DNA of 64,000 bases from Lanius collurio (Eukaryota > Chordata > Aves > Passeriformes > Laniidae): the NCBI GenBank assembly GCA_020086605.1, contig JACBWW010000003.1:57335847-57399846 (forward strand). The letters are read 5' to 3'. This document shows, one piece after another, positions 33,718 to 45,563 of this stretch; within the stretch, counting starts at the first letter, position 1; each line of letters opens with the position of its first letter. The translations under genes were made by a program, and so were the position numbers. The notes below the pieces were generated by a model. That model saw nothing but the letters and a program-made list of their open reading frames with translations, ran no database searches and had not been told where the DNA came from.

Positions 33718-35060
33718 AATCACAGAAAATAGAGACAAGACTATGTTAGAAGGGACCTCCTAAGATTATCTGATCCAACTTTCCATTAAAAACAGAGCCT
33801 TAGATTAGGTTATTTGAGGCCAAATCAACTCACATCTATATTATTTCTAGTGAGAAAGATTGTCAGGCAGCTGATCCAAATGTTTAGTTGCTCCCACAGA
33901 AAAGAATTTTTTTAATATTCAGGTGGAACTTCCCTAGAAACGACTTGTGCCCATTGCTTTTCTGCTGTCATAGTGCATCCTCATGAGGAGATGTATCTCC
34001 TCTAGAACTACTTTTTAGGTATTGGAAGGCAGTGATTTTATTTCCCCACGCTAAGCCTTCCCTGTTCAAGTCTGAGCAAGCACAGTTCATTCAGTTGTAA
34101 AGTTCTCCAGTTCCCTCATCTTCCTGGTCCCCTCTGGACCATCTCCAGGCTTTCAATGTCTCTTGAACTGGGAAGAGAGAAACTGGACAGTGTGTTCTAG
34201 GTGCTGAGCAGAGTAGAAAAATCACATCTCTTCATCTACCAGCAACAGTGTCACTAATTCAGCCCAAGATGCTGTTGCCCTTCATTGCTGCCATGATACT
34301 TGTCTGGCTCATGTTCATCTTACTGTCTGCCAAGACACCCTGTGCCTTTTCAGCAGAGCAACTGTCCAGCCAGCCAGTGCCCAGCTGGTGCTCAAGCTTG
34401 GGATTCCACCCAGGTTCAGGGCTTGACATTTATTTCTGCTGAACCTCATGTTAAACTTCATTCTTGCTGGCCAAATCTCAACAGCCTGTTGAGGTCTCTA
34501 TATGGTGACTTTTTCTTCCAGCACTGCTACTTCTTCACCCAAATTAAGCTCATCCTCAAATTTGGTGACAGTGCATTCAAGCCTACCTTCCAGACCACTT
34601 ATAAAACTGAATTGCATTGACTCTAGAAGAAATTAATTTGTGCCCAGATGCCAGCATGACTTTGAGCCTTTTAATTTTGAGCCTCTGAGCTGAAGAGTTT
34701 AGTCAGTTTGTCAGCCATTTTGTGTTTCATCTGCCCAGTCCATATTGACTTGTCAAAAAGGATTTTGAGGAAGGCTGTGTCAAACACTTTGTGAAAATCA
34801 AGTTGATGATGATATGCACTATTTTCCTTTCATCCACGGAGCATGTTGTTTGGTCAAGCGGGATTGACCCTTCAGTTTGTCCATGTTGGCGTTTAGCAGT
34901 CAGCTTCTTGAAACGTGTTTGCATGGAAATAGCTTTTGTAGAGACCTGTTCCATAGTTCTCTCAGGGACTGCAACAAAGCTGACTGGTCTGCTGTTTCCT
35001 GGACCTTCCTTCTGGCCCTCTTTGTAGGTAGGCATAGTGTTCTTCATCGGTCTTTAGACT
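33718..35060 (-). mobile_element. Long diverged CR1 LINE copy (about 1.3 kb)
   Basis: Starts with a decayed CR1 3' end ('AATCACAGAAAATAGAG', 'AGAAGGGACCTCCTAAGATTATC'). It proceeds through 'GGACCATCTCCAGGC', 'GAACTGGGAAGAGAGAAACTGG', then 'GTGTCAAACACTTTGTG AAAATCAAG', 'TGGTCAAGCGGGATTGACCC', and 'AAAGCTGACTGGTCTGCTG' 'TTTCCTGGACCTTCCTTCTGGCCC'. This is the antisense order of a long CR1 3' region as seen in older avian subfamilies. It is the longest LINE copy in the window. No intact frame remains. Confidence 0.8.
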
Positions 35061-38000
35061 GCAAGACATCTCTCCACACAAAGCTGTTTACTCTTTGTTT
35101 TTCACTTCCCCTTCATGGGGAAATTATGTGTTTGACACCAGACAAATGGCTTGAAGCACTATGGATGTCAACATGCAAAGAATATAAGATCCTTGTGTAT
35201 ATTGATACTAGTGCAAATTAGTTAAACATACCAAAATCTGGGCTCTAAAGGACAATGATTCATGGTGGCATTTGGTCATCACCTAAATTCTAAAGATGCT
35301 CTTGTTGATGGTAAAATTATCCTATCTGCAGATCTAGGCGAACTAAAGTGCAGTTCTGTGTAGCTTGAGCAATCAATTGGAAGTTTAATCTAGCAGGGAC
35401 CAGTCTTTGGTCTTGCATGCATTCAGCAGTCAGGGTTTTGGCCTCTCTGCCAGTATCTGGCAGCCAAGTCTCTCCAAGGAGTGAGCTTGGTTTCAATGGA
35501 CTGTTGTGATATCGCATGGAGCTGTCTGGTACTGTGATGGGGTCCTTAGATGGATTTGTCACTTCCTGAGATGCAGCTAGAGTCCTTTTAGGTGAAGGGT
35601 ATGTGTAAAGTTTGCACAGAGCAGAGCAGTAAGTGTCCTAGTTTTGGACTTATATTGATATCAATAATTATTTATATAAATATAGAGATTGTTTAGTCAG
35701 TGCAGTTACTTGGCATGATTACCTCAGATATACAGCAACATACACTCTCAGGCTTGTACACTTTTTTCATGTTCCAAAACAAGATACACATCTTAAACTT
35801 AGACTATCCAGTTTTGAATATTAGGAGTTATCCAATGATGTCATAGTAGTTGCATTGGAACCAGAATTTTACATCTTAATAATCACCATATTAAGTAGGA
35901 AATACTTTCTCTCAACTTCCAAAGGATGGGTTTTTCTGCTCCAGCTCAACAAATGATTAAGTCCTTCATATATCAGTTGTTGGTGCTCACAGCTTGCATC
36001 CTGAGAAGAGCAAGAGGAGGATACCAAGAGCTGAATAGCAACTTGTAGAAAGACCAGGGAAGTTCATGTGAGGCTTCTGAATGGGACTATCCTCCTAGGC
36101 AGTGATTTGTTGACATTCAGATGCACAGGAGTGTCCTTCTTCCACACCTATGGATTCAAATTTTAAGCTATAATAGTAATTACAATTGTAAGGCAATTGA
36201 TATTACATTGCTTAGCACTGTTATTAATATTCACAGAGCAGGTAGCTATATGTCTTCCATTTAGGGGAGTGCAAACCTGGCATCCACTCAGGCTCTGTTA
36301 ATATTTATCCCAAGTTAATTCAAGATGCTAAGGAAAGTGTTCTTTTATTCTTCATTTTTCTGTTCTGTTTTCATTATTTTTTTTTTCTCCTTACTAGAAT
36401 TACTGATTTCTGGTCTGTCTGGAAAGAGTCAATAGAAAACAAGATTCCATTGGAACACTGAAACATGGCATTGCAACACCCCTGTCAGTATTATGGATGT
36501 ATACTTTAATGGTCAGCTGAGTTTAAATAAACATGCAGAATGCCTGGTTTTGGACGAGGAAGAAGTGGCAGCTGTTTGCACTGATGTTTCCCCTGTGCTG
36601 TGGGCTACCTGCTGGCTTTGCAGAGGTGGAACAGTTTGGGGTGTCATTTGCTTGAAGCCCTTTGTCATGCCTTCCCACAAGCCCTCCCTCCCTCTGTCTG
36701 GCTGCGTGCAGGTTTTCAATGAAAGGCCCTGTTCACACATGCGGCAACTCAAATTATCTCTAAATAAACCAGTATATGTGAAGGGTAATTCATGAGCACT
36801 TCCAGCACGATGATAAATGGCAGGCAGGGCCAGTGCGTACAAGGTGGCCCCTCAGGCATGTGTCTCAGTCAAGTTGTGCAAAGATACTGTAGAAGGGTGT
36901 GGAAACATGACCTTAAAATAAGAGCTGTGTCTTTTGGAGCTTTGGAGACCAGATAGTAAGTGACAGACATGCAGCATTTGATCTGTCACCTCTTGTCTAA
37001 TATTTTATTTCCAGAACTTGACAGATACTTCAGGTTCTGCCCCCTGTTCCTCCTCATGTGACTACCAGTCTGCTTCCCGAAGAAACAACAGTCGCTTTAG
37101 CTCTTAAAAGACACCTTAGACTGCCAGATGTGATAAACAATAAAAGTGAAGTCTAAGAGTTTATGTACTGACTAGCTGTTTTCCAGCCCTTGCTGAGAAA
37201 ATTCTTGAAGTGCAGTTGAGCTTTGTCTTAGCAGACACCATTCTTCTGTGATGACCAAGAGAGGGGAAAACTCTGCAAATGCAAGAGCTGTGGGAGGTTG
37301 TGGCCAGGTTTATCCCAGCAGGTTAAATAGGGACAAGGCATAACCCTGAGCACGGCTCTTACAGAACCTGTCCGTTCTGTAAGAGGTTAGCACAGCTCCA
37401 GCCCCAGCTAGAGCTGCTCCAGACAATGCCTGGGCACCATCTGGGGATGCACACTGGCCAGAGGCCATCACCAATAGTAATTAGGCTGCAGGCACCTTGT
37501 TCTGGGGATGTGAAAGGACTTGGCTGTCTGAATACGAGCTGCTGGGCAGCTGGTTCCAGTGCCAAAGGTTGGAACCAATGTGTCTTATTCACATGTACGG
37601 ACAAGACGAAGGTTTTGGAATACAGGAGCCTCAGTGGTGAGGTACAGCAGATGTGAATTTTGCAATTTCTATTAAACTTTCAAATATTGCTTTCAGATAC
37701 TGTCTCTCTTGAAAATCCTATGTTTGCTGAGTTTCTATTATTGCTTTCATATGGCAAGGAAGGGAAGAAACCCTTGGACTTCAGATAGTAGACATAAAAT
37801 AATATGAAAGAAATATTAAATGACTGGGTAGGAGTTTTTTTCTTGTCTACAAAGTATAGGAGATTGTTAGATTGCTCCTGATACAAATAAAAAGTGTGTT
37901 GTATCTTCCTATTTGTGAGAAGAGGAAGAAGACACAGAAAGAAAGACAGCTCAAAAATATGGGAATATTAAACACAAACGGTATGCAACCTGATGTTCAG

Positions 38001-38254
38001 TGTCTTGCTTGTCACATAATAGTGTCTGTGCTGTCTGTACACATCTGTACCAGTGTCTGTTATATTATTAGGAATAAAAAAGGGCTCCCACTATAGTCAA
38101 ACCAGTCATACTTGTTGTTGGAAAAATGACTATTTTTCTGCCTTTAAAATTCCAGGTAAAATTGATCTGATTCAATGCTGGAAAGCTCATCCTGCATAAA
38201 CCAGCAGTCCTGGAATCCAGCACACATGAATTATAGATGAAATGTATTTTTGCC
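35061..38254. other. Non-coding, AT-rich single-copy stretch
   Basis: No gene is supported. AT-rich parts at 35640-35700 and 36150-36250 (homeodomain-like TAATTAC and TTATTAATATT words) have no repeat signature. A plus-strand 100-codon frame at 36493-36795 has no splice context or domain. Confidence 0.55.
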
Positions 38255-38410
38255 CATTATATCAATGCATTGCTTGTACTGAGGAACTTAAAATTGAACA
38301 CAGTGTTCCAGATGCAATCTCACAAGAGTCAGATATATGGGAATTAAAACTTCTTTCAACTTACACAGTTGTCTTACCATAGGAAGTAGCCTGGTTGGCC
38401 AGCCAAGAGA
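38255..38410 (-). mobile_element. Old CR1 fragment
   Basis: 'AAAATTGAACACAGTGTTCCAGATGCAATCTCACAAGAG', followed by a 'gggaattaaaacttctttc' segment, corresponds to the antisense CR1 stretch 'aactggacacagtactccaggtgtggtctcacgagtgc...'. The piece is internal, heavily diverged, and lacks both ends. Confidence 0.55.
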
Positions 38411-38915
38411 TCAACAGCACTCTGCTTGTCTACACTGATGTGATAGGTTATCTCCAGAGGAGCTGGCATGTCTTTGGCTAAGGCACTAAGCTTGGAAATG
38501 TGTCTGGCTTGAAAAGTAGAAGGTGAACCTTGGTCTTGCCTGTTTGTACCGTGTTGGGGTATCTTCGTGTCCTGTTAAAATGGACTCCCATGAGCATTAG
38601 GTGCTTGGTCTAAACAAAGAAGGAGGCAACAGGGATTATTTTGATATTTCAGAGGGTTTAGTGTGTAGGATGGTCCTTTCTTTGTCCTGAATGTTCTTTG
38701 TACCTATTTCTGTATCCATCCAGTCTTTTGCATCTTGTTGTAAGGTGTTTTGAACCGCGATAATGTGCCCCAGCCAAACCATCTTTAGCTATGCCTATTG
38801 GAGCCCTCAGAGTGAGACCAGTCTGGAATTATCCTCACCAGCTTCACCTGGTGATCCACCATCAGGTGTAGCAGGTCAGCTCCTGGAGGGTTTGTAAGCC
38901 CAGCCTGAAGGTTCA
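38411..38915. other. Non-coding stretch, nothing recognised
   Basis: No gene or repeat family is supported between the old CR1 fragment and the purine microsatellite. CACCTG and CAGGTG form a short inverted pair near 38848-38871. Confidence 0.5.
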
Positions 38916-39098
38916 GTGAGAAAGAAGAAGAAGAAGAGGAAAAGAAAAGAAAAAAAGAAAAAAGAAAAAAGAAAAAAGAAAAAAGAAAAAAGAAAAAAGA
39001 AAAGAAAAGAAAAGAAAAGAAAAGAAAAGAAAAGAAAAGAAAAGAAAAGAAAAGAAAAGAAAAGAAAAGAAAAGAAGGAGGTGAGGCGAGGCGAGGCA
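38916..39098 (+). repeat. Nested purine microsatellite
   Basis: A continuous all-purine tract of about 165 bases in four blocks: GAA units (38922-38937), 7-base GAAAAAA units (about 38950-39000), 5-base GAAAA units (about 39000-39076, some 15 copies), then a GAGGC pentamer repeated (about 39081-39098). The shift of period inside one strand-asymmetric tract points to successive slippage expansions. It is probably highly polymorphic. Polypurine mirror tracts of this kind can form triplex (H-)DNA, and the translated Lys/Arg or Phe/Ser-rich frames across it are spurious. Confidence 0.92.
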
Positions 39099-39435
39099 GA
39101 CTTGTATCTGCTCTCTGTCCTTTGCTGTTTGGATTTCCTGGACTAACTTGGCTGCTAATCACTGGATGGGTTTTGTTGCTGCCATCATTTTGACTCTGCT
39201 TGCCTGGATCTGGAGCATCAAGGACTGAAAGGTACTGAAAGATAAACTGTGCTAAATTGGAATTGGGAAAGGAGAAGCTGAAAGACTGAATACCAAGACA
39301 GCAAGGAATAGATAAAGAGGACTGTGCTGTACTGAATTAGGGACCATTCTTATTATCTGAAAGGTGTGTGTGGAGCTCTTGGACAAAGTAAAGTGACTAA
39401 TTAAGTAATGTGTAATCTCATGCACAGCAGTTGCA

Positions 39436-39720
39436 AAATGTATATGTACTGTATTATGGATAAGTTGTAAAAGGTAAGAAAATGTACAAGTACTGTGTTA
39501 GGTAGAAGTGCTGTGTTAAGTAAGCATAAGTGTAAGTAAGTAAAATGTGTATGTACTGTGTTAGGTAAAAATGAAATGTATAAGTAGAGTAACAAGTATA
39601 AGCAGTATAAGATAGTGAGTAAGATGTATAAGTTGTGAGCTGTGTGTAAGTAAGTGAACTGCATAGGTTATGCATAAGTACGTATGAGTTGGTAGAATAT
39701 ATAAGTAAGCTAAATACACA
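39436..39720 (+). repeat. Degenerate GTAAGTA/TGTATAAGT-rich array
   Basis: About 285 bases made of variants of AATGTATAAGTA, TACTGTGTTAGGTA and GTAAGTAAG. TACTGTGTTAGGTA recurs 63 bases apart (39491 and 39554) and CTGTGTTAAGTA lies between them. C is scarce on this strand. It looks like a decayed minisatellite rather than unique DNA, and the minus-strand translation accordingly repeats LPNTV-like strings. Family unknown. Confidence 0.65.
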
Positions 39721-42700
39721 AAAGAGATGATAAGTAGGTATTATGTCAAAACTGGAAGATGTTTGAGTTCCTGCATGATGCCCAAAGAGGTGATGCATAT
39801 TTTAGAGTTTTTTTAAAGCTTCTGCATAATCATAATGATTTGTTGTATAGAAGTGCTGAGTTCCTGCAGTATCTTGTGCTTTTTAACACAACTAGACCTG
39901 AAGGGACGTGAAACCTTTCTGACATGCCATGCTATATCTGAGCTGCTCTAGTTGGTGCAGCTGCATAAGTGTTTGCAGCACGTTAAAGTGAAGAAGCGTG
40001 TGAATAAATAAGTAGCCCTGAAGTGCTGAAAATGAACGCTTTGTGATGGATTGAGGGGCTGGGGGAAAAATGTCCCCCGTCCTCACCTTGCATCCTCTCA
40101 GCCCCCTTCCTTTCATTATGCTCACCAAGGCAGGTGAAGGGGGTCTTTGGCTGGAGGGTTACAAAGCTCTTGTCACGTTCCCAAGGTCTAAAATTAGTTG
40201 ACAAAATGTGCAGTGAGCAACCTGAGAGCCTCTCCTCTCAGGCTGGGAGGTCTGAGCACTGCCAAAAGCTTCTGGCCCCCTCTCCCAGTCTGATGCTTTG
40301 AAAGAATATTGTTGGCTCCATGACACTGTGGGTCTGTTGACTTGTGTTTGTATGTTTGTGCTTGGATGTGTGCAACTCAAAAGCAGGTCTGAGGCTAAGT
40401 AAAGCCCCTTGCTTGGTGGGGAACCTTGATCAACATGTCACAGAACGTGACAACTTCCATAATGGTTTTTAAAAAATGTGTACAGGGTTAGCTGCCAGCT
40501 TCCAGGGAGGGCTATGTTTAACCACTTGAAATACTCGACTTCTGGGCTCTACCATCTTCTCCACAGCAGTTTTGAAGACTTTGTTTGATTTCTCTATGCC
40601 AGCCAGTTAGTGTACTATTTATCTGACATCTTTGAGTGCTGTGTGGCTTACTGAAGGGTTTTTCATGTCAGAGACTTAATATAGGCTTTAGTGTTTTGGG
40701 TTTTTTCCTAGTGTCCTAACTGGAAAAGAAGAGGTTTTTTTTTTTTTGTTTTTTTTTTTGTTTTTTTTTTTTTTATTTCTTTCTCTGTTTGTGGGCAGAT
40801 ATTTAATACTTCTGAAAATTTACTCCTTTTATCATGTCTTAATTCAGGCATCTAAAACCCATGGCCCACTTTGAATGTAGGCCAAACAGCCCTGCCACGA
40901 CATGACATGGTTTTCTCTTAGTTGGGCACACAACTCAGGACAGATGGGTTTGGAGGCGAGGGTGATAAAAAGATACCTCGGCTGCAAGGATGTAACAAAG
41001 TTTTGTCGTGTGTGTGTCAGTTGTAACATACTCTTATGTCCCTCCAAGACACTGAGTTTTGCCCTTTATGAAAGGCCTGTATAAGCATGAAATGCAGGAA
41101 ATAAAAAGAAAGTTGGGAATGATTCTGCAGTCATTATGGGCTTTTGTTTCAAGAACAATGTGACTACTGGGGTCAGTAATAATAACCAGAGTAGGCCTAC
41201 CTTTCACAGACACTCATAAACAAGTGTTGGGTACTTACATGAAAAGAGGAATACTTAAGATGCACAAAGAAATGTTTTATTAGGTAGGCAGAAACCCAGA
41301 ATGATGCCATGACCTGCCTATCACCTTATAAGGTCACAGTCACCTCCTGTGCCAATACTGTAGTAATTTTGCCACCAATCTCATTTGCTACATCCTTTCC
41401 AGTAATGTACTTCTGCTACACATCTTGAACAAGTTTAGCATTAAACTGGTTCTCCCATCCCCACTGGAGCTCAGTGCAAATGAGAATCAGGTAAAAGCCT
41501 TATGACAACAACTATTTTTGGCTTAGTCCTGATAGGACAACTCCGTTGTTCTGCTCTGGCATTGTCAGTGTGACTCATCTGTAGAGGACTTTCTGGCCCA
41601 TTTTCTTTAAAAATGTGCTCTATCCAGAGACCTGACTGGGACTTTCTAAAACTGGAGACACTGAAAAAGAATATTTTGCCTGTTTGTTGGATGTTGGTTA
41701 ACCCTTTCTATACCATCTGACTTCAAAAGGTAGGATATGTGCTGTTTTATGCAGGAAGGTGTTTTCAACCAGCAGCATCTTTTTAGAGACTTTTTTCCTT
41801 CTGTTGGATGGGGATTATGGAGAGGTTAGGTTTTAAGGCTGTCATGGTGACTGAACTCATGTCTCCTCAGAGACTTGAATAGCTGGTGGCTGCTTCAATG
41901 TGGGAAGAGTGGGCAAGACTGGAGGATGCCCCTCTGAACTTCATCTTGTGTTATCTTGCAGACCTTGGGTTTCAGAGGATTTTCCTGGTCTTTGGGATTC
42001 CCAGAGCATGAGGACTGCTGCCAAACTTTGCGAGTGCCACCACTGACAGAAATGCAATGCTCAGCAGAGAGCCTGCAGACATTTCCTCCTTTAGCCCCTC
42101 ATTACTAGGACCCAAAGTGGTGAAGTGTTTTCTTCAGTCACTCAAATACCAGAAAGCAACATGCATTTGAGAGAAGGGTTAGGGAGAATTCAATCTTGCC
42201 ATCTTCCCAGAAAGGACATGTCCCTTTTCACTTCTGTATTTTCCCTGAAGATACAAATTTAGGTTGCAGTTGGGTAAGTGGTTACTTAGTGCAACACTGA
42301 AAAATCTCTCTCTCTCAAGGGCTTTAAGTACTATGTTGAATTAGGACTTTAGACAGGTAAAAGCCAAGCTCCCTTTGCCTAAAGGAGCTTCCATTCATAG
42401 AGTCTGGAAGTGGTCTGACATGGACATTGGTGACCTGCTTTACCATCTGTATGTGAAATCTGGCTCTGCTGAAACCAGTGGCAAAACTGCCATTGATTTT
42501 AAGAGTTCTGAATTTCATTTTCAGTATGTTTATTTGCATTAGTTTTTTTTTCCTATAACTTTTGATATGTAGGCATAGAGGACTTGGGGAAAATATTAAT
42601 ATGATTGAGATACACTTTCCATTGTGGTAAGGGGTGGGCAGATGTGACTGTGGGAAGATACTTTTAGAGTTTTGCCTGGCAGTTTGAAATGCTTTTAATT

Positions 42701-43389
42701 TTTTTCTACCTGCTATGTTTCAGCCTTCCAGGTTAAACTTGTGTATGAATGGCAGGGCTTATTATTTTGAGTGTTCTGTGTTTTTCTTCATTATTTAGGT
42801 ACTGAACTTGCAAAACATTCCTCTTAGCAGGGCAATTCATCCTTAACTGGGTCTTAATGCGACCAGTGCTTCCTTTCCTGGGAAAGTATGTGCCTCTGGT
42901 GAGAGAAGCCCACCTTTCACAAACTACAGCTAAAACTTGTTTTTTCAGTGAAGCACAAAGCACACAACCACTTGCAAATGTCAGTTTTCTTAGCATGAAG
43001 CAAATGTGCATTTTGTAAATGTGGGACAGACATGTTTTGATGTGGGTCTTGAACAGGGCTCCAGTATAGAGATAGCTCATCTTTAATTTATAGTTACATG
43101 CAATTGAGCCATTCCAGGAAAAGCCGTTTTGTGGTTCTTGGGCCAGGGAAGAAGGAGGATAAAAACCTTCTACCCTAAATGGTAGCAGATACAACAGGCA
43201 GAACAGATCAATCTTCCCTAAATGAGAACTTATTATAGGGCTCTTAAAATGTTTTTCATTATTAAAATGACTGAGAAATTTGTGCTAAAACTCTTTCAGA
43301 TATCAGCTCTTCTTCTCTGGGAGAAAAATAAATGCTCCATTTTTGTTTGCTACCTCTGTTGCCTCATGCAAATTTAGTTAAATTCAGCT
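39721..43389. other. Non-coding stretch, nothing recognised
   Basis: No gene is supported. The T-rich tract at 40735-40774 is listed separately. A 153-codon minus-strand frame at 42733-43194 contains stretches of mixed composition but no recognised domain or good splice context. Part of 39100-40200 may be an old mobile element that I cannot assign. Confidence 0.5.
40735..40774. repeat. T-rich homopolymer tract
   Basis: Three runs of 10-14 T separated by single G. Simple repeat, possibly the antisense poly-A of an unrecognised insertion. Confidence 0.85.
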
Positions 43390-44367
43390 GGCAGCCAGTC
43401 ACCAGTGATGTTCCCCAGGATTCAGTACTGGGGCCAGTTCTGCTTAATCTATTTATTGATGGTATTGATGAGGGGGTCGAGGGCACCCAGTAAGTTTGCA
43501 GCCAGCATTAAGGTGTGTGGGGGTGTTGATCTGCCAAAGGGTAGGAGGGCTCTGCAGAGTGATCTGGACAGGCTGGACTGATGGGCTGAGGCCAATAGTA
43601 TGAGGTTCAACAAGGCCAAGTGCCAGGTCCTGCACTTGAATCACAACAACTCCATGCAGTGCTACAGGCTCGGGGCAGAGTGGCTGGAGAGATGCTCAGA
43701 GGAAAAGGTCCTCTGAGTGGCTGAACATAAACCAGTATGTGCCCAGGTGGCCAAGAAGGTCAACAGCACCTGGTCTGCATCAAAAATAGAGTGGCCATCA
43801 GGACAAGGGAAGTGACTGTCCCCCAGTGCTGGGCACTGGTGAGGCCATGCCTTCAGTCCTGTGTCCAGTTTTTGGCCCCTTGCTGCAAGAAAGGCATTGA
43901 GGGGCTGGAGCAAGTCCAGGAAAGGACAATGGAGCTGGGGAAGGGTCTGGAGCACAAGTCTGATGAGGAGCAGCTGAGGGAGCTGGGGGTGTTCAGCCTG
44001 GAGAAAAGGAGGCTCAGGGGGAACTTCCCACTCTCTACAACTCCTGAAAGGAGGCTGGAGCCAGATGGGGATCGGTGTCTTCTCCCGAGTAACAAGCAAT
44101 AGGACAAGAGAAAATGGCCTCACGTTGTGCTGGAGGAGGTTTAAATTGGGTATTAGGAATAATTTATTAATTTATTCTGTGAAAGGGTGTTCAAGCATTA
44201 GAACAGACTGCTCCACTGTGGAGTCAAAATCCCCAGAGAGATTTAAAACACATGTAGGTGTTGCTGTTTAGGGACATGGTTTAGTGGTGGACTTTGCAGT
44301 GCTGAGTTAATGACTGGACTCAATGATCTTGGAAGTCTTTTCCACCCTAAAGAATTCTATGATTTTA
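43390..44367 (+). mobile_element. CR1 LINE copy with ORF2 remnant
   Basis: A 5'-truncated plus-strand CR1 of about 1 kb. It covers the end of the reverse-transcriptase ORF2, the 3' UTR ('GGAGGTTTAAATTGGG' in place of the usual wording, 'GAACAGACTGCTCC', 'AGGGACATGGTTTAGTGGTGG', 'AATGATCTTGGAAGTC') and an octamer-like end (AATTCTATGA). Together with the minus-strand copy at 44799 it forms an inverted CR1 pair about 430 bases apart. Confidence 0.9.
43408..44130 (+). pseudogene. Broken CR1 ORF2 (reverse transcriptase C-terminus)
   Basis: Near 43410 the sequence encodes '[17 protein letters not shown]', the RT-domain stretch that follows the template-grip motif in CR1/L2-type ORF2 proteins. Later, in another phase (43737-44102), 'ALVRP', 'SCVQFLAP', 'LEQVQE' and '[19 protein letters not shown]' give the conserved C-terminal tail of CR1 ORF2. 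The two parts lie in different phases and stops intervene, so the gene is dead. The catalytic YADD-type box region is disrupted (near 43480-43500 the expected motif is not readable). A full ORF2 is around 900 or more residues, so only the last quarter or less is here. Confidence 0.8.
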
Positions 44368-44798
44368 AGATGTAACCACAGGTTTTAATCTGATTATGAG
44401 ACCTGCTGCAGGAAATTCTCTGGCCTCTCTTGTGCCCAGTTTTGACTTAGTTGAATCAAAATGGCATTTCTGTACTGAAAATTCATCAATCATTGGGAGT
44501 CCAACAGAAAACTTAAGTCATGTGGTATGTTTATAGAGGGAGTTACAGTCTTTGAGGAATCAAAAACATTTTATAAACAGTAATTGATTCATGCTTTCCT
44601 CCCACACATATGCAACCACCACCAAGGATGAGGAATGTCTTGGTTTTTTGTAGGGGATATCAATGGGAAAGATGTATGTAGGCAGCATAAAATTACAAAA
44701 AATTGAGTTTTATCATAATTTTGTATTCATGCTTCTAAAAGACTGGTGGGATTTTTAGGGGTCTGTACCTGTTGGTCTGAAAGCAGCAGCAGTAAGCA
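44368..44798. other. Spacer between the inverted CR1 copies
   Basis: About 430 bases of AT-rich DNA with no recognised feature. Confidence 0.6.
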
Positions 44799-45062
44799 TA
44801 CAATTATAGCATTATTAAGGTTGGAGAAGACCTCCAAGATCATTAAGTCCAACCTTTTACAGACTAGCACCATGCCCAGTAAAGCGTATCTTGATGTTCC
44901 ATGTCTGCCCAGGGGTGGTAACTCCACCACTTCCCTGGGGAGCTTGTTCCAATGCTCAACCACTCTTTCAGTAAAGGAATTTTTCCTACTATCCAACCCT
45001 CCCTTAACACAACTTTGGGTCATTTCCCAGTGTCCTATTGCTACTTGCCACCTTTGGATTGT
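44799..45062 (-). mobile_element. CR1 LINE 3' end
   Basis: 'ATTATTAAGGTTGGAGAAGACC', 'TCCAAGATCATTAAGTCCAACC', 'CCACTTCCCTGGGGAGC', 'TTCCAATGCTCAACCACTC', 'TTTTTCCTACTATCCAACC' and 'TTTCCCAGTGTCCTATTGC' give the full antisense order of a CR1 3' region. Both the octamer end and the 5' truncation are inside the window. Confidence 0.9.
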
Positions 45063-45563
45063 TTGGGGGCTATTGCTTCTGTACCAACACTTGTAACACG
45101 TTTCTGGATTATCATTACCTTGGCCTGGAATATCTCAGTGCTCTTTGATCAGCATTATTGAGAGAAATTTTGTTGTCCCCCTTGTCTGGTACTGCAGGTG
45201 CCTGTGTACTGCAAATACAGCTGCATGTCTGGCAGCACTGCTGTGTGCCTGCCCCTTGTTCAAACCAGCTGGCTTGGGCTCTGTGCTGAAGGCTGTCACC
45301 TCAAGCAGCAGTTGTTCTGCACTGTGGTATATTCAGCCTTTACTGGTGCTCACCACAGCTTCTCCTTAAAGGAAAATGAGTACTTGGCTAATCTGTCAGA
45401 AACTGGCTTGTCCTAAATCATAGGAACAAAGAAAAGCTTGTAAGGAAACTGCTGCATTATCTCTATCAGTCAGCCTTTCCTTATTTCCATTACATGCAGC
45501 TTTGCTAATGTCTCTGACACTTGGGGAATACTCAAATTCTGCTCTTCTTTTCTTTTTCTTCAG
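45063..45563. other. Non-coding stretch, nothing recognised
   Basis: No feature is supported. It ends in the long pyrimidine tract that is the acceptor of the following candidate exon. Confidence 0.5.

Noticed and set aside
38785..39162. Phe/Ser-rich and Lys/Arg-rich frames on both strands
   Set aside because: Translations of the purine microsatellite.
39401..39798. Leu/Tyr-rich minus-strand frames resembling a membrane protein
   Set aside because: They come from the C-poor degenerate array. The repeated LPNTV-like strings follow the DNA repeat.
41300..41345. Inverted TGACCT ... AAGGTCA nuclear-receptor half sites
   Set aside because: The spacing is too wide for a known receptor dimer element, and the half sites are common by chance.
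43662..44123. Minus-strand 153-codon frame
   Set aside because: It is antisense to the CR1 ORF2 remnant.
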